Assembly: GCA_947175975.1 (NCBI GenBank) | Contig: CAMWOX010000081.1 | Span: 1 to 7,061, forward strand | Direction of reading: 5' to 3' | Source: an uncultured Ruminococcus sp. | GTDB taxonomy: Bacteria > Bacillota > Clostridia > Oscillospirales > Ruminococcaceae | Length of the DNA stretch: 7,061 bases | Part shown: piece after piece, positions 5,702-7,061 of the stretch | How positions within the stretch are numbered: the stretch's first letter is position 1 | How the letters are laid out: each line of letters starts with the position of its first letter | Program-made: the position numbers and the translations under genes | The notes under the pieces: generated by a model | Seen by the model: the letters and a program-made list of their open reading frames with translations, nothing else | What the model was told of the DNA's origin: nothing | Databases searched by the model: none

Positions 5702-6244
5702 ATGGATTTATTGACAGGACTCACAGAACGCCGGAGCATCCGGCATTACACGGAACAGACTGTTTCAGAACAGGAAATTAAAAAAATTCTGGAAACAGCA
5801 CGTTTTGCACCGAGTTGGAAAAATTCCCAGACGGCAAGATATTATGCAATTCTCAATCCAGAGCTGAAAAATCAGATTGCAGAACAAGGCACACTGGATT
5901 TTTCCAAAAACAAATATAATATCCAGAATGCCCCTGCTCTGGTCATTCTGACGAGTGTCCGGAATTTATCCGGTTATGAACCGGATGGCAGTTTTACGAC
6001 TTCCAAGAATACACACTGGGAATCTTTCGATGCCGGAATCGCTGCTCAGACATTTTGTCTTTCTGCGTATGCCAACGGTTTCGGAACGCTGATTATGGGC
6101 ATTTTCGATGAACAGAAAATTGCTGAAATCCTGAATCTTCCGGAAAGTGAAACTGTTTCCACATTGATTGCGCTTGGTCATGCCGCAGAGATCCCGGATG
6201 CCCCTGCACGTCATGCAGTCGGAGAAATTTTGAAAATTTCCTGA
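5702..6244 (+). CDS. Nitroreductase-family FMN oxidoreductase
   Basis: 180 residues, the usual length for a small member. The ATG at 5702 follows AGGAGG (5690-5695) with 6-nt spacing. The N-terminus carries the FMN-phosphate-binding pattern ERRSIRHY (9-16) and APSWKNSQ (36-43). The second half has the family pattern of a helix with GIAAQTFCLSAYANGFGT, then IMGIFDEQKIAEILNLPE, then ALGHAAE near the C-terminus. These enzymes work as dimers and use NAD(P)H to reduce nitro compounds, quinones or other acceptors; the natural substrate is unknown. The position 17 bases after the phosphoesterase, with no promoter or terminator between them, indicates one transcript, but no shared pathway is evident. 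Confidence 0.92.
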   Translation: MDLLTGLTERRSIRHYTEQTVSEQEIKKILETARFAPSWKNSQTARYYAILNPELKNQIAEQGTLDFSKNKYNIQNAPALVILTSVRNLSGYEPDGSFTTSKNTHWESFDAGIAAQTFCLSAYANGFGTLIMGIFDEQKIAEILNLPESETVSTLIALGHAAEIPDAPARHAVGEILKIS

Positions 6245-6261
6245 AATTTTTTCAGATATGC

Positions 6262-6290
6262 TTGCTATTTTCTGCAAATTATGTTAAAAT
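6262..6290 (+). promoter_or_regulatory. Extended -10 promoter of the two-TM protein / hydrate-repair unit
   Basis: TGTTAAAAT (6282-6290) supplies an extended -10, with TTGCTA (6262-6267) as a partial -35 at 17-nt spacing. The nine-base extended -10 is identical to that of the phosphoesterase promoter. The predicted start is near 6297, giving a leader of about 38 nt. Confidence 0.7.
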
Positions 6291-6334
6291 AGAATAGATT
6301 ATTTTATTTTTCGCATAACCGGAGGCTTTTTATC

Positions 6335-6856
6335 ATGATGGATATATTTGCAGAACAGCTTGTCAGAAAACAGAGTACAACACAGGATGATATGAAACGA
6401 GCGTGTGCGGTTATTCTTGCTGTAACAGTCAGTATTATTTCGATTTTGCTGGCATTCATGGGATTCGCACTCGCTCTTGTTCTGCCTGTCTGTGTCATCT
6501 GGGCATTGGTTTATTTTCTCAGAATGTGCAATACGGAATATGAATATTCCTGCACAAACGGGATTCTGGATATTGATAAGATTTCCGGTCAGGCAAAGCG
6601 CAAGTCTATGCTCAGTATTGAAGTCAAGAGTTTCACGGCTTATGGAAAAGCAGGTGTCTGTCCAGAAGAAGATCATAATACAGAGTTGACAATGTTTCTT
6701 GCTGTGGGAACTTCTCTTATGAAAGAATCTGATGACGAAGAAGAATACTATGCAGAATTTCACCATCCGGAATATGGCGACTGCTGTCTGTATTTCACAC
6801 CAAATTCAGAATTTCGTGCCGCATTAGAGCCGTTTCTGCCAAGAGAATTGAAATAA
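6335..6856 (+). CDS. Two-TM membrane protein of unknown function
   Basis: 173 residues. Of the adjacent ATGs at 6335 and 6338, the first is 9 nt from GGAGG (6321-6325) and is preferred. An amphipathic N-terminus (MMDIFAEQLVRKQSTTQDDMKR) precedes a hydrophobic hairpin, about residues 23-43 and 45-62. A soluble C-terminal part rich in beta-strand patterns follows (YEYSCTNGILDIDKI, KRKSMLSIEVKSF, then an acidic loop ESDDEEEYYAE). This resembles small clostridial membrane proteins with a bacterial PH-like tail; I think it belongs to the DUF6106 type, but this is from memory. No catalytic motif is visible. It sits 17 bases before the NAD(P)H-hydrate repair gene and is probably co-transcribed with it. 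Function unknown. Confidence 0.85.
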   Translation: MMDIFAEQLVRKQSTTQDDMKRACAVILAVTVSIISILLAFMGFALALVLPVCVIWALVYFLRMCNTEYEYSCTNGILDIDKISGQAKRKSMLSIEVKSFTAYGKAGVCPEEDHNTELTMFLAVGTSLMKESDDEEEYYAEFHHPEYGDCCLYFTPNSEFRAALEPFLPRELK

Positions 6857-6873
6857 ACAGAGGTGATTTTATT

Positions 6874-7061
6874 TTGTACGAGAATGATTATTTGGTAACA
6901 CCGGAACAAATGCGGATACTGGAACAACTCACAGATCAAGCAGGAGTTTCCTATTCCCAGATGATGGAAAATGCCGGAAAAGCTCTGGCTGACATTCTGC
7001 TGGAAGAATACCCCGATAAAAATAATTTTCTGTTTCTTGTCGGGACTGGCAACAATGGTGG
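6874..7061 (+). CDS. nnr: NAD(P)H-hydrate epimerase domain (YjeF_N), 3' end outside window
   Basis: 62 codons are visible from a TTG at 6874 to the window edge. The start is set by AGAGGTGAT (6859-6867), a good match to the 16S tail, with proper spacing; the first in-frame ATG lies 12 codons later and would cut into the conserved N-terminus. The sequence shows the YjeF N-terminal signature: VTPEQMRILEQ (8-18), MMENAG (30-35), and VGTGNNGG (56-63), the start of the GxGNNGGDG nucleotide-binding loop. This domain epimerises damaged NAD(P)H hydrates. In most Firmicutes it is fused to an ADP-dependent dehydratase that restores NAD(P)H; whether that half follows cannot be seen here. Cytosolic metabolite-repair enzyme. 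Confidence 0.9.
   Translation, partial: MYENDYLVTPEQMRILEQLTDQAGVSYSQMMENAGKALADILLEEYPDKNNFLFLVGTGNNG

Noticed and set aside
6241..6255. CTGAAA/TTTCAG hairpin at the nitroreductase stop as a terminator
   Set aside because: The stem is six weak base pairs and is not followed by a T tract.

Overview
The window looks like chromosomal DNA from a low-to-moderate GC Gram-positive gut or rumen clostridium, most likely a Ruminococcus-type member of the Oscillospiraceae. The reasons are strong AGGAGG ribosome binding sites on almost every gene, TTG starts, a BspA-type leucine-rich-repeat protein, a clostridial lipoprotein/GGDEF pair, and what appears to be the relic of a CotH gene. The genus is an inference from content; no marker gene is present.

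Left block (1-1779, minus strand). A two-gene unit reads leftwards out of the window. First comes a cytosolic-looking protein with a helical N-terminal domain, a Pro/Gln/Ala-rich linker and BspA-type leucine-rich repeats. Then comes a protein kinase-like gene that is cut by the window edge. A good sigma-A promoter (1994-2022) lies about 215 bases upstream of the first start codon. It leaves a leader of about 208 nt with mutually exclusive pairings around the ribosome binding site and a possible 9-codon leader ORF. The kinase-like protein keeps most active-site motifs but has Gly where the catalytic-loop Asn should be.

Middle block (2181-4697, plus strand). An extended -10 promoter drives a sugar-type periplasmic-binding lipoprotein and a membrane protein with a long extracellular domain and a degenerate GGDEF domain (TGNEF). 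The two are spaced for co-translation and are closed by a strong terminator. No ABC permease or ATPase is present, so the likeliest reading is a ligand-sensing pair: the lipoprotein binds a small molecule outside the membrane and signals through the GGDEF-like protein. The divergent gap 1780-2268 otherwise holds only promoters and A/T-rich spacer.

Gap 4625-4979 holds the terminator, a 46-codon minus-strand relic that reads like CotH-kinase protein, and the promoter of the next unit.

Right block (4916-7061, plus strand). A promoter drives a calcineurin-like metallophosphoesterase followed 17 bases later by a small FMN nitroreductase. A second promoter drives a two-TM protein of unknown function followed by the start of a NAD(P)H-hydrate repair enzyme, cut by the window edge. 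These are ordinary housekeeping or accessory genes.

The most notable items are the sensory lipoprotein/degenerate-GGDEF pair, the LRR/atypical-kinase cassette with its structured leader, and the CotH relic.
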